Assembly: GCF_041435215.1 (NCBI RefSeq)
Contig: NZ_CP108394.1
Coordinates: 4,340,001 to 4,404,000 of the forward strand
DNA length: 64,000 nucleotides
Reading direction: 5' to 3'
Origin: Streptomyces sp. NBC_01314
GTDB lineage: Bacteria; Actinomycetota; Actinomycetes; Streptomycetales; Streptomycetaceae
Shown here piece by piece: positions 17,006 to 25,171 of this stretch (positions are counted from its first letter, which is position 1; each line of letters starts with the position of its first letter). A model generated the notes under the pieces. It searched no databases and was not told the DNA's origin. It saw only the letters and a program-made list of their open reading frames with translations. The position numbers were made by a program, and so were the translations under genes.

Positions 17006-18313
17006 TCATGCCTGCTTCGACGCCAATTGCACCACCGTGATGTCCGACGGCGCCCCGACCCGCACCGGCGGCCCCCACGCGCCCGCGCCCCGGCTGACAT
17101 AGAGCTGGGTGTCGCCGTAGCGCTCCAGGCCCGCGAGGGTGGGATTGGCGGCTTCGGCCACATACGTCATCGGCCACATCTGGCCACCGTGGGTGTGCCC
17201 GGAGAGCTGGAGGTCGACGCCGTGGTCGACGGCGTCGTGGATCTGGACGGGCTGGTGCGCCATGAGCACGACCGCCCGCGAGGTGTCCCGGTCGCCGAGT
17301 GCCTTGGCGAAGTCGGGGCCCTGACCCTCGTCCTCACCCGCGATGTCGTTCACCCCGGCGAGATCGAGATACGGCAGCTCACGACGGGCGTTCTCCAGCG
17401 GGGTGAGGCCCAGCCGACGTACCTCCTCGACCCACTGCTCGGCGCCGGAGATGTACTCGTGGTTGCCGGTGACGAAGTAGCTGCCGTGACGCGCCTTCAG
17501 CCCGGCCAGCGGCGCCGCCGCCGGGCCGAGATCGGCCACGTCGCCGTCGACCAGGTCACCGACCACCGCGATCAGGTCGGGCTGCGTCGAGTTGATCGTG
17601 TCGACGACCTTCTGCGCGAAGCCCCGGCCCAGCATCGGCGAGAGGTGGATGTCGCTGACCACCGCGATGCGGAAACCGTGGGCCGCGCGCGGGAGTTTCG
17701 CCAGCGGCACGGTGACCCGCTTGAGCTTGGGGCCGCGTACGACGCCGTAGGTGCCGTAGCCGACGGTGCCTACGGCCGCGGCGGCGACTGCCCCGCCGAC
17801 GACACGGGAGACGAAGAGACGGCGGGAGGGGTCGGCCGAGGCCGCGGGGGCGGGCGGGGGCGGGGGTTCCGTCGCGGCGGGCGATGTCGGCTGCCCGGCC
17901 TCGGCGGCCTCGGCGGGCTGCGCCCCCGCCGGGACCGGCTGGGGTTCGGGCTCGCGCACCAACGGCTCCGGCTGCCGCGCGGGCGCAGGGGCGCGCCGCG
18001 CCACCAGGCGGCGCACGAGGGGCCGTACGAGCTCCCCCGCCAACAGGGCCAGCAGCAGGTACAGCGAGAGGGCGAGCCACATGAAGCCCGGCCACGTCAG
18101 CGTCTGTTGCAGCCAGAAGGGGGCACCGCCGCGTTCGGCCGCGAAGCCGGCGAACATCAGCACCGGCCCGGCGATGAACACCACCGTGCCCACGCGTCTG
18201 GCTAGGCCCGGCCCCCGTGTCGTGTCGCGCACCAGGCGGCGCCACGCGTACCAGTGCAGCGCCCCGAAGGCGCACAGCACCAGCAGAGCAACGAGGACAA
18301 AGACAACGATCAT
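17006..18313 (-). CDS. membrane-anchored metallophosphoesterase
   Basis: 435 residues. Four hydrophobic segments (about residues 1-20, 45-65, 80-105 and a twin-Arg-like segment near 170-190) and a Pro/Glu/Ala-rich linker precede a calcineurin-like phosphoesterase domain. Metal-site motifs are visible in order: VVSDIHLSP (DxH), VVGDLVDGD (GDxxD), TGNHEY (GNHE), and LSGHTHGGQMWP (GHTH). It resembles YkuE-type proteins acting at the envelope. The ATG at 18313 (or the GTG 3 nt earlier) follows GGAG. It lies 16 nt after the small membrane gene and is probably co-transcribed with it. Confidence 0.9.
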   Translation of the reverse strand: MIVVFVLVALLVLCAFGALHWYAWRRLVRDTTRGPGLARRVGTVVFIAGPVLMFAGFAAERGGAPFWLQQTLTWPGFMWLALSLYLLLALLAGELVRPLVRRLVARRAPAPARQPEPLVREPEPQPVPAGAQPAEAAEAGQPTSPAATEPPPPPAPAASADPSRRLFVSRVVGGAVAAAAVGTVGYGTYGVVRGPKLKRVTVPLAKLPRAAHGFRIAVVSDIHLSPMLGRGFAQKVVDTINSTQPDLIAVVGDLVDGDVADLGPAAAPLAGLKARHGSYFVTGNHEYISGAEQWVEEVRRLGLTPLENARRELPYLDLAGVNDIAGEDEGQGPDFAKALGDRDTSRAVVLMAHQPVQIHDAVDHGVDLQLSGHTHGGQMWPMTYVAEAANPTLAGLERYGDTQLYVSRGAGAWGPPVRVGAPSDITVVQLASKQA

Positions 18314-18329
18314 CACGTCGTACTCCAGG

Positions 18330-18572
18330 TCAAACGGTCCGGCGGTGGGCGCGCACTCCACGCAACCCGATGGCTCCGATGGCCGTCCCAAGGGCAAAGG
18401 AGACGACGGCGAGCGTCAGATGCACCCAGAAGTACGCCGTCGGATCACCCGCGTCGTCGAACGCGAGCCCGCTGCCGTCCTGCCACAGATTCTTGATGAA
18501 AGTGATCCAGATGATCCAGCTCCACACCCCGAAGGCGAGCAGGAACCAGGAGAGGGGGCGGCTCAGCTTCAT
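18330..18572 (-). CDS. SCO4848-family small membrane protein
   Basis: 80 residues with two membrane helices (LSWFLLAFGVWSWIIWITFIKNLW and YFWVHLTLAVVSFALGTAIGAIGL) and a conserved Trp-rich first helix. The start MKLSRPLSW at 18572 is preferred over the upstream in-frame start, whose extra residues are hydrophilic and unlike the family. It sits between a metallophosphoesterase gene and a divergent D,D-carboxypeptidase gene, as I recall for SCO4847-SCO4849 in S. coelicolor. Function unknown. Confidence 0.85.
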   Translation of the reverse strand: MKLSRPLSWFLLAFGVWSWIIWITFIKNLWQDGSGLAFDDAGDPTAYFWVHLTLAVVSFALGTAIGAIGLRGVRAHRRTV

Positions 18573-18699
18573 GCGTTCAGTATCGCCGCCGCCCGCAGGG
18601 TCCTCGCGCCGGGGTGCGAGCGGGGGCGCGAATAGAAGAGAGCAAGCCACGGCGCGCTCCGGTGGGATTTACCGGTCGGAGCCATGTACTTTCTCGATC

Positions 18700-19992
18700 G
18701 TGCCCGCCTCCAAGAAGACCGCCAGACGCCCCCTGCTGGTCACCTCAGCCACCCTGCTGTCCCTCTCACTGACATCGCTGTCGACGCTGACGGCCGCCCC
18801 GGCCTTCGCGGCGAAGCCGTCACCGAGTCCGAGTGCCACTCCGTCCGCGTCTCCCCCGGCGACCATGTCGACCGTCGGCGGCGAGCTGCTGGGCAAATCG
18901 GGTACCCAGGCCACCCTCGGCGGCGACGCGCCCGTCCTGCCCAAGGACATCAGCGCGCGCTCCTGGATCGTCGCGGACGCCGAGTCCGGCGAGGTGCTGG
19001 CCGCGCACAACGCGCACTGGCGACTGGCCCCCGCGAGCACTCTGAAGATGCTGTTCGCGGACACGCTGCTGCCGAAGTTCGACAAGGACGACAAGCACAA
19101 GGTCCTCACCTCCGACCTGGCGAGCGTCGGTGCGGGCTCCAGCATGGTCGGCATAAAGGAGAACGAGACGTACACCGTCAACGACCTGTGGCTCGGTGTC
19201 TTCCTTCGCTCCGGCAACGACGCGGTGCACGTCCTGTCGGCCATGAACGGTGGCGTGAAGCAGACCGTCGCGGACATGAACGCGCACGCCGAGGAGCTCC
19301 AGGCCCTCGACACGCACGCGGTCAGCCCCGACGGTTACGACGCCAAGGGGCAGGTGTCGTCCGCGTACGACCTGACCTTGTTCGCCATGTCAGGGCTGCG
19401 GAATCCGGACTTCCGGAGGTACTGCTCCACCGTTCGGGCGAAATTCCCGGGCGAGACGAAGAAGGGCAAGAACGGCAAGAAGAGCCGTTCGTCCTTCGAG
19501 ATCCAGAACACCAACCGGCTGCTCACCGGGGACAGCGGCCTCGACTCCTATCAGGGCATCGCGGGTGTGAAGAACGGCAACACCACGAACGCGGGCGCGA
19601 CCTTCACCGGGGTCGCCGAGCGGGGCGACCGGGTCCTCCTCGTCACCGTCATGCACCCGGAGAAGAACGAGCACAACCAGGTCTACAAGGAGACCGCGAG
19701 CCTCCTCGACTGGGGGTTCAAGGCTGCGGGCAAGGTGACACCGGTCGGCGAGCTGGTGGCGCCCAAGGGGACGGAGACCTCCGGCGGGGATGCTGAGCCG
19801 AGTGCGCGGGCGGGGGCCACGGCGACGGCGACGGCCCCCGTTGGGTCGGGGGGCAAGTCCGTGGCGGCGAGTGCGTCCGGCGGGGCCAGCGGGATCGGGG
19901 TGGCGCTGGGGATCACGGGGGGTGTGCTGGTGTTGCTGGCCGGTGGGGTATTCCTGGTGAACCGGAAGTGGCCTCTGCGGTTGCGGAAGTAG
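18700..19992 (+). CDS. D-alanyl-D-alanine carboxypeptidase (penicillin-binding protein)
   Basis: 430 residues. Signal peptide (LLVTSATLLSLSLTSLSTLTAAPAFA) and a Ser/Pro linker precede a peptidase S11 domain. Active-site motifs: Ser113-T-L-Lys116 (SxxK), Ser171-G-N (SxN), and Lys291-N-G, where most relatives have KTG. A C-terminal hydrophobic helix followed by RKWPLRLRK anchors it to the membrane. It trims peptidoglycan stem peptides outside the cell. The GTG at 18700 starts the protein just before the signal peptide; its ribosome site is weak. Divergent from the SCO4848-type gene. Confidence 0.9.
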   Translation: MPASKKTARRPLLVTSATLLSLSLTSLSTLTAAPAFAAKPSPSPSATPSASPPATMSTVGGELLGKSGTQATLGGDAPVLPKDISARSWIVADAESGEVLAAHNAHWRLAPASTLKMLFADTLLPKFDKDDKHKVLTSDLASVGAGSSMVGIKENETYTVNDLWLGVFLRSGNDAVHVLSAMNGGVKQTVADMNAHAEELQALDTHAVSPDGYDAKGQVSSAYDLTLFAMSGLRNPDFRRYCSTVRAKFPGETKKGKNGKKSRSSFEIQNTNRLLTGDSGLDSYQGIAGVKNGNTTNAGATFTGVAERGDRVLLVTVMHPEKNEHNQVYKETASLLDWGFKAAGKVTPVGELVAPKGTETSGGDAEPSARAGATATATAPVGSGGKSVAASASGGASGIGVALGITGGVLVLLAGGVFLVNRKWPLRLRK

Positions 19993-20052
19993 GGCGGTCG
20001 GGGAGCGTCCGCGTGGTGGATGGCGGCTGCGGGGAGCGGATACGTCGTGGCT

Positions 20053-20077
20053 GATCGCGCGGTTCCCCGCGCCCCTT
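20053..20077 (-). repeat. dispersed intergenic element, copy B, with hairpin
   Basis: Read on the minus strand this is GGGGCGCGGGGAACCGCGCG and matches copies A and C. Next to it, GCGCCCC-TTAC-GGGGCGC forms a hairpin spanning the stop codon of the BrkB-family gene. It lies at the convergent junction with the carboxypeptidase gene. Confidence 0.6.
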
Positions 20078-20978
20078 ACGGGGCGCTGTCCTCGGCGGGC
20101 GGAGGGTCAGGATTCTCCGTATCCCCGCTTTCCTTGCTGCTCTCCGCTGTCCAGGCGGCGCAGTACAGCAGGAGCTTGGTGGTGAGGTTGATCCACAGGA
20201 GCAGGGCGATGGGGACGCCGAAGGCGCCGTACATGCTCTTCGAGGCGATGCCCTGCATGTAGCCGCTGAGCAGGAGTTTGAGGAGTTCGAATCCCACGGC
20301 ACCTATGAGAGCGGCCACGATAAGGCGGCGGCGGGGTGGATGGACGCCGGGGAGCAGGGTGAGGACGTAGAGGAGGAGCAGGAAGTCGGCCAGGACGGCG
20401 ACGGCGAACGCGGCGACGCGCAGGAGGATGCCGCCCCAGCCGTCGCGGTCGATGCCGAGCTGGTCGGCGAACCGGCCGACGGCCCAGGAGGCGGCGGTGG
20501 AGGCGGCCAGGGAGACGAGGACCGCGCCGCCGAGGCCGACCAGGACGCCCGCGTCCTTGGCCTTGGCGAGGACGGGGTTCTCGTCGGGGTCCGGCTTCTC
20601 CCAGACCGCGCGCAGACAGCCGCGCATCTCGCCGACCCAGCCGATGCCGGTGAGGAGCAGCAGCGTGCCGGCGATGATCCCGACCGTGCCGGCGTTGTCG
20701 ACGAGACCGGCGATGTCGAGCTGGTCGGAGATGCCGGGCACCTGCTCGGCGAGCCGGTCCTCCAGGTCCTGCTGGTTGTCCTTGCCGAGGGTCGCCGCGG
20801 CGATGGCGGCGGCCACGGTCAGCAGCGGGAACAGCGCCAGGAAGCTGATGAAGGTCATCGCCGCGGCCAGCCGGGTCCACTTCACCCGGTCCAGCCGTTC
20901 GTACGACCGCCATGTGTGAGTGGTCATCAGACGCTCGACCAGGGGACCGATCCCGGGGAGTTTTTTCAGCCAGTCCAT
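20076..20978 (-). CDS. YihY/BrkB-family inner membrane protein
   Basis: 300 residues with about six membrane helices. Family marks include WTRLAAAMTFISFLALFPLL, the GTVGIIAGTLLLLTGIGW helix, and the C-terminal block AFGVPIALLLWINLTTKLLLYCAAW. The ATG at 20978 gives MDWLKKLPGIGPLVERL, the usual start. These proteins were once called ribonuclease BN, now known to be wrong; transport has been suggested. The stop codon sits within the copy-B hairpin, opposite the carboxypeptidase gene. Confidence 0.9.
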   Translation of the reverse strand: MDWLKKLPGIGPLVERLMTTHTWRSYERLDRVKWTRLAAAMTFISFLALFPLLTVAAAIAAATLGKDNQQDLEDRLAEQVPGISDQLDIAGLVDNAGTVGIIAGTLLLLTGIGWVGEMRGCLRAVWEKPDPDENPVLAKAKDAGVLVGLGGAVLVSLAASTAASWAVGRFADQLGIDRDGWGGILLRVAAFAVAVLADFLLLLYVLTLLPGVHPPRRRLIVAALIGAVGFELLKLLLSGYMQGIASKSMYGAFGVPIALLLWINLTTKLLLYCAAWTAESSKESGDTENPDPPPAEDSAP

Positions 20979-21082
20979 GATCCGAACTCTGCCCCACTCA
21001 TCGCCGACCGATACCGAGTACCCCGCACCGGCCCGCACAGCCCACTCCGGCTGTCACCACCCCCGACGTGGTGGCCGCCGCG

Positions 21083-22024
21083 TCAAAGGTCCGCCACCGC
21101 CAGCCCGTACATCGTCAACCACACCGCCGCGACGAGGGTGAGGGCACGGTCGTGCAGGACGACGTCCTCGGGCTCGCCCGCCGTGCCCCGGTCGGCGAAG
21201 ACGGCGTAGCGGAGGACGGCCAGGACGAAGGCGACCATGGAGAGCTGGCGCCAGGGCAGGACGCTCGTGGTCGGTACGCCGCCCTCCTCCAGGGCCCAGA
21301 GGCAGTAGCCGAGCACGGCGACGCCGGCGGCCAGTTGCCAGACGAAGCGCAGGTATCCGGGCGTGTACTCGGTGAGCAGCGCACGGGTCGCACCGGCCCG
21401 GTCGCCCAGCTGCACCGCCTCCGAGTACCGCTTGGCCGCGACCATGAACAGCGCGCCGAACCCGGTGGTGATCAGGAACCAGCGTGACAGCGGGATGCCC
21501 AGCGCCAGCCCGCCGATCATCGCCCGCATCAGGAACCCGGTGGTGACGACCGCCAGATCGACGACCAGTACGTGCTTGAGGCTGAGGCAGTAGGCGAGTT
21601 GGAGTCCCAGGTACGCGGTCAGCAGCGCGGAGGTGTGCGGCGAGCAGAGCCACGCGGCTGCCACGGGCGCGAGCACGGCCAGGGCGCCGCCGACGCCGTA
21701 CGCGACCGGTACGGGCACCTGCCCGGCGGCGACCGGGCGGTGGCGCTTGACCGGGTGCGCGCGGTCCGCCTCGGCGTCCCGGGCGTCGTTGACGAGGTAC
21801 ACGGCGGCGGCGCAGGCCGTGAAGAGGACGAAGACGAGAGGGAGTTGGGTGAGCGCTCGGGGGGTGAAGAGCTCCCCGGCGGCCGCGGGCGCGGCGACGA
21901 CCAGGGTGTTCTTGATCCATTGGCGGGGGCGGGCGGTGCGGAGGAGGCCGAGGGCGAGACCGGCCTTCGGGGGCGCCTGCCCGGGGTCCGTCCGCCGCTC
22001 CAGTACGACCGTGCGCTCAGCCAC
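21083..22024 (-). CDS. UbiA prenyltransferase, decaprenyl-phosphate phosphoribosyltransferase type
   Basis: 313 residues, eight or nine membrane helices. The first Asp-rich motif (YLVNDARDAEADRAHPVKRHRPVA) follows NDxxDxxxDxxHPxKxxRP, typical of Rv3806c-like DPPR synthases that join phosphoribose to polyprenyl phosphate. A helix with AKRYSEA is also characteristic. It overlaps the PAP2 gene by 8 bp, so translation is coupled. With PAP2, DprE1-like and DprE2-like genes next door, it would supply the polyprenyl-phosphoryl ribose precursor of a polyprenyl-phosphoryl arabinose donor. Confidence 0.9.
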   Translation of the reverse strand: MAERTVVLERRTDPGQAPPKAGLALGLLRTARPRQWIKNTLVVAAPAAAGELFTPRALTQLPLVFVLFTACAAAVYLVNDARDAEADRAHPVKRHRPVAAGQVPVPVAYGVGGALAVLAPVAAAWLCSPHTSALLTAYLGLQLAYCLSLKHVLVVDLAVVTTGFLMRAMIGGLALGIPLSRWFLITTGFGALFMVAAKRYSEAVQLGDRAGATRALLTEYTPGYLRFVWQLAAGVAVLGYCLWALEEGGVPTTSVLPWRQLSMVAFVLAVLRYAVFADRGTAGEPEDVVLHDRALTLVAAVWLTMYGLAVADL

Positions 22025-22559
22025 GGCCGTTCACCACCCAGCGTGCGCCCAGCCGCGCCGTGAGTGCCCCGAGGACCACGCCCGCCGCCACGTCCGACGG
22101 GTAGTGCACGCCGACGACCAGCCGGGAGAGGCACATCGCGGCGGCGAGCGGGGCGGCGGCAGCGAGCACGAGCGGGGTGCCCGAGGTCCCGTGGGCCACG
22201 ACGGCCACCGCCGCTGCCGCCGAACTCGCGTGCGAACTGGGGAAGGAGAGCCGTCCGGCCGTGCGGACCAGGGGCTCGACATGCGCGGGGCGGGGCCGTC
22301 GTACGACTCTCTTGACGCCCATGCCGGCCAGGTGCGCCCCGGCGGTCAGTGCGGTGCCGCGCAGCCATACGCCGCGCCGCTCCCGGTCGACGGCGGCGCC
22401 CGTGAGCCCGGACGCGAGCCACAGCAGGCCGTGCTCCCCCACCCAGGACAGTCCACGCGCGGCGGCCGCGACGCGGGGGTCCGCGCCACGGGCGTGGAAC
22501 ACGGAGAGCAACCGCCGGTCCAGGCCGCGCACGCCGTCGACGACGTCAACTTCATCCAT
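22017..22559 (-). CDS. PAP2-family membrane phosphatase
   Basis: 180 residues. The phosphatase signature is complete: KRVVRRPRP (KxxxxxxRP), SFPSSHASS (PSGH-type with Ser) and SRLVVGVHYPSDVAAG (SRxxxxxHxxxD). In mycobacteria the equivalent (Rv3807c) removes the 5-phosphate from polyprenyl-phosphoryl-5-phosphoribose, the step between UbiA and DprE1. The ATG at 22559 (MDEVDVVDG) is taken as start, with a longer TTG option at 22589. Divergent from the DprE1-like gene and coupled to UbiA. Confidence 0.87.
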   Translation of the reverse strand: MDEVDVVDGVRGLDRRLLSVFHARGADPRVAAAARGLSWVGEHGLLWLASGLTGAAVDRERRGVWLRGTALTAGAHLAGMGVKRVVRRPRPAHVEPLVRTAGRLSFPSSHASSAAAAVAVVAHGTSGTPLVLAAAAPLAAAMCLSRLVVGVHYPSDVAAGVVLGALTARLGARWVVNGRG

Positions 22560-22702
22560 GCGATGCCACTCTTCTAGGCGGCGATCCAAGAACTACGGCA
22601 ATCTTGAACGACATCCCATTAATCACCCATTTCGGTGAGGCGGCAGAGCGGCCGGGCCGACTCGCCCGATTCCTTCGCATACACGGCGATACGGTCGCGA
22701 GC

Positions 22703-24214
22703 ATGCCAGCCGACGCCGCCGCAGCCCCTCCGGGTCCCGTGCCCGCCAGCCCCGGCCGCACCGTCCCCGTCACCGGCTGGGGCCGCACCGTCCCCGTCAC
22801 CGGCTGGGGCCGCACCGTCCCCGTCACCGGCTGGGGCCGCACCGCCCCGACCGCCGCCCGACTGCTCCGCCCGCGTACGTACGACGAGGCCGCGTCCGCC
22901 GTACGGGCGTGCGGGGCGCGCGGCGGGATCGCCCGGGGGCTGGGACGGGCCTACGGGGACGCGGCGCAGAACGCGGGCGGGACCGTCCTCGACATGACGG
23001 GCCTCGACCGGGTCCACGCCATCGACGCGGACGGAGGCACGGTCCTGTGCGACGCGGGCGTCTCGCTGCACCGGCTGATGGAGGTGCTGCTCCCTCTGGG
23101 CTGGTTCGTGCCGGTGACTCCCGGGACCCGGCAGGTGACCGTCGGCGGCGCCATCGCGGCCGACATCCACGGCAAGAACCACCACGTCCGCGGATCGTTC
23201 GCCCGGCACGTCCTGTCCCTCGAACTGCTGACGGCGGACGGCGGGATCCGTACGGTCGTCCCCGGCACCCCCCTCTTCGACGCCACGGCCGGCGGCATGG
23301 GCCTGACCGGCGTCATCCTCACCGCGACCGTACGGCTCCTCCCCGTCGAGACGTCCTGGATGTCCGTCGACACCGAACGCGCCCGCGACCTCGACGACCT
23401 CCTCGGCCGCCTCACGGCCACCGACCGCCACTACCGCTACTCCGTCGCCTGGATCGACCTGCTCGCCAGGGGTGCGTCGACGGGCCGCGCGGTCCTCACC
23501 CGCGGCGACCACGCGCCCCTGGCAGCGCTGGAGCCGTCGAGATCCTCGTCCACGCGCGCGCGTGGAGGGCCTTTTTCACGTGGGAACGGACTCCGGAGAG
23601 ACGCGCCCTCCAGTCCGCTGGAATTCCGGACCCACCGCCTCCCGGCCGCCCCCGCCTTCGTCCCGGAAGGCCTCATCGGCCGTACGGCCGTGGGCCTGTT
23701 CAACGAGCTCTGGTACCGCCGGGCCCCCCACCGCCGCACCGGCGAACTGCAGCGGATCTCCACCTTCTTCCACCCCCTCGACGGGGTCCCGCACTGGAAC
23801 CGGATCTACGGCCGGTCCGGCTTCGTGCAGTACCAGTTCGTCGTCGGGTACGGCCATGAGGAGGCCCTGCGCGGGATCGTGAACCGGATCTCGGCACGCC
23901 GCTGCGCCTCGTTCCTCGCCGTCCTGAAGCGGTTCGGCGAGGGCGACCCCGGCTGGCTGTCCTTCCCGATGCCCGGCTGGACCCTCGCCCTGGACATCCC
24001 GGCCGGGCTGCCCGGCCTCGGCGCCTTCCTGGACACGCTCGACGAGGAGGTCGCGACCGCCGCCGGCCGCGTCTACCTGGCGAAGGACGCCCGGCTGCGG
24101 CCGGACCTGCTGGCCGCGATGTACCCCCGGCTGCCCGAATTCCGCGCGCTGCGGCGGGAGCTGGACCCTGACGGGGTCTTCGTGTCGGACCTGGCCCGCC
24201 GCCTGGGCCTGTAG
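22703..24214 (+). CDS. dprE1: DprE1-like FAD-dependent oxidoreductase
   Basis: About 503 residues. The FAD-binding PCMH region has RGLGRAYGDAAQNAGG and AADIHGKNHHVRGSF (Asp154-His161), the latter being the DprE1 signature. The C-terminal half has GRSGFVQYQFVVG, RCASFLAVLKRFGEG and LSFPMPGWTLALDIP, typical of decaprenylphosphoryl-ribose 2'-oxidase. Residues 18-44 are three perfect copies of GRTVPVTGW, where relatives normally have one. Residues 275-300 are a Ser/Arg-rich insertion around a CG-repeat palindrome. The ATG at 22703 is preferred to a TTG at 22604; the ribosome site is weak. With the SDR downstream it should epimerise ribose to arabinose on a lipid carrier. Confidence 0.88.
   Translation: MPADAAAAPPGPVPASPGRTVPVTGWGRTVPVTGWGRTVPVTGWGRTAPTAARLLRPRTYDEAASAVRACGARGGIARGLGRAYGDAAQNAGGTVLDMTGLDRVHAIDADGGTVLCDAGVSLHRLMEVLLPLGWFVPVTPGTRQVTVGGAIAADIHGKNHHVRGSFARHVLSLELLTADGGIRTVVPGTPLFDATAGGMGLTGVILTATVRLLPVETSWMSVDTERARDLDDLLGRLTATDRHYRYSVAWIDLLARGASTGRAVLTRGDHAPLAALEPSRSSSTRARGGPFSRGNGLRRDAPSSPLEFRTHRLPAAPAFVPEGLIGRTAVGLFNELWYRRAPHRRTGELQRISTFFHPLDGVPHWNRIYGRSGFVQYQFVVGYGHEEALRGIVNRISARRCASFLAVLKRFGEGDPGWLSFPMPGWTLALDIPAGLPGLGAFLDTLDEEVATAAGRVYLAKDARLRPDLLAAMYPRLPEFRALRRELDPDGVFVSDLARRLGL
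22754..22834. repeat. 27-bp perfect triplication inside dprE1
   Basis: Three exact 27-bp copies encode GRTVPVTGW three times, and a partial fourth copy follows. The frame is kept. Slippage is the simplest origin. Confidence 0.9.
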
Positions 24215-24315
24215 AGACACCCGCGACGACCGGCTGAACCCCGACCGCCGACCGGCCACAGACCGGCGGAAGACCCCCGAATCCCCTGTCCCCACACCCA
24301 CATCCAGGAGCTGTC

Positions 24316-25071
24316 ATGAAGGACGCCTTCGGCACCCCCCAGTCCCTGCTGATCCTCGGCGGTACGTCGGACATCGCGCTCGCCACGGCACGCCGTCTGA
24401 TCGCCCGCCGCACCCGCACGGTGTGGCTGGCGGGACGCCCCTCGCAGGACCTGGAGAACGCCGCCGTCCACCTGCGCGGACTCGGCGCGGAGACCCACAC
24501 CATCAGCTTCGACGCGCTCGACTCCGAGTCCCACGAGGCGATCCTCGGCAAGGTCTTCGCCGAGGGCGACATCGACATGGTCCTGCTCGCCTTCGGCGTA
24601 CTCGGCGACCAGGCGAACGACGAACGCGACCCGGTGGCCGCCGCACGCGTCGCCCAGACCAACTACACGGGCGCTGTCTCGTCCGCCCTGGTCTGCGGGC
24701 GGGCCCTGCAGGCGCAGGGCCACGGCTCCCTCGTCGTCCTGTCCTCCGTCGCCGCCGAGCGCGCCCGCCGCTCCAACTTCATCTACGGCTCCAGCAAGGC
24801 CGGCCTCGACACCTTCACCCAGGGCCTCGGTGACGCCCTCCACGGCACCGGCGCGCACGTCATGCTCGTCCGCCCCGGCTTCGTCCGCACGAGCATGACG
24901 GCGGGCCGCCCGGAGTCCCCCCTCGCGACGACCCCGGAGGCGGTGGCCGCCGCCATCGAACTGGGTTTGCGCCGACGCTCGGAAACCGTCTGGGTCCCGG
25001 GTTCGCTGCGCCTGGTGATGGCAGCTCTGAGGCACGTACCGAGGCCGGTCTTCCGCCGCCTGCCGCTTTGA
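24316..25071 (+). CDS. dprE2: DprE2-like short-chain dehydrogenase
   Basis: 251 residues, SDR fold. The nucleotide-binding loop is LGGTSDIALATARRL (a GxSDIA variant as in DprE2), and the catalytic part is VVLSSVAAE with Tyr-Gly-Ser-Ser-Lys (YxxxK). The C-terminal PGFVRTSMT segment is usual. AGGAGCTGTC precedes the ATG. It lies 101 nt after the DprE1-like gene in the same direction. It would reduce the 2'-keto intermediate to the arabinosyl lipid with NAD(P)H. No arabinosyltransferase gene is in the window. Confidence 0.87.
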   Translation: MKDAFGTPQSLLILGGTSDIALATARRLIARRTRTVWLAGRPSQDLENAAVHLRGLGAETHTISFDALDSESHEAILGKVFAEGDIDMVLLAFGVLGDQANDERDPVAAARVAQTNYTGAVSSALVCGRALQAQGHGSLVVLSSVAAERARRSNFIYGSSKAGLDTFTQGLGDALHGTGAHVMLVRPGFVRTSMTAGRPESPLATTPEAVAAAIELGLRRRSETVWVPGSLRLVMAALRHVPRPVFRRLPL

Positions 25072-25093
25072 GAGGGCGGGGCACCTCGTTTTT

Positions 25094-25119
25094 AGGGGGC
25101 GCGGGGAACTGCGCAAGCA
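25094..25119 (+). repeat. dispersed intergenic element, copy C
   Basis: Core GGGGCGCGGGGAACTGCGCA, 22 nt after the DprE2-like stop and before the convergent 2'-5' RNA ligase-like gene. It is preceded by a TTTTT run, which suggests a link to termination on the minus strand. Confidence 0.6.
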
Positions 25120-25171
25120 ACCTCCCCGCACCCGCACCCGCACTCGCCGAACAGCCCGAACCTCCGAGCTG

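Noticed and set aside
18217..18699. N-terminal extension of the carboxypeptidase frame
   Set aside because: It overlaps the SCO4848-type and metallophosphoesterase genes on the other strand, and the signal peptide begins only after the GTG at 18700.
20270..20300. GTTCGAATCCC resembling a tRNA T-arm
   Set aside because: It lies within the coding sequence of the BrkB-family protein, and no acceptor or anticodon arms can be formed around it.
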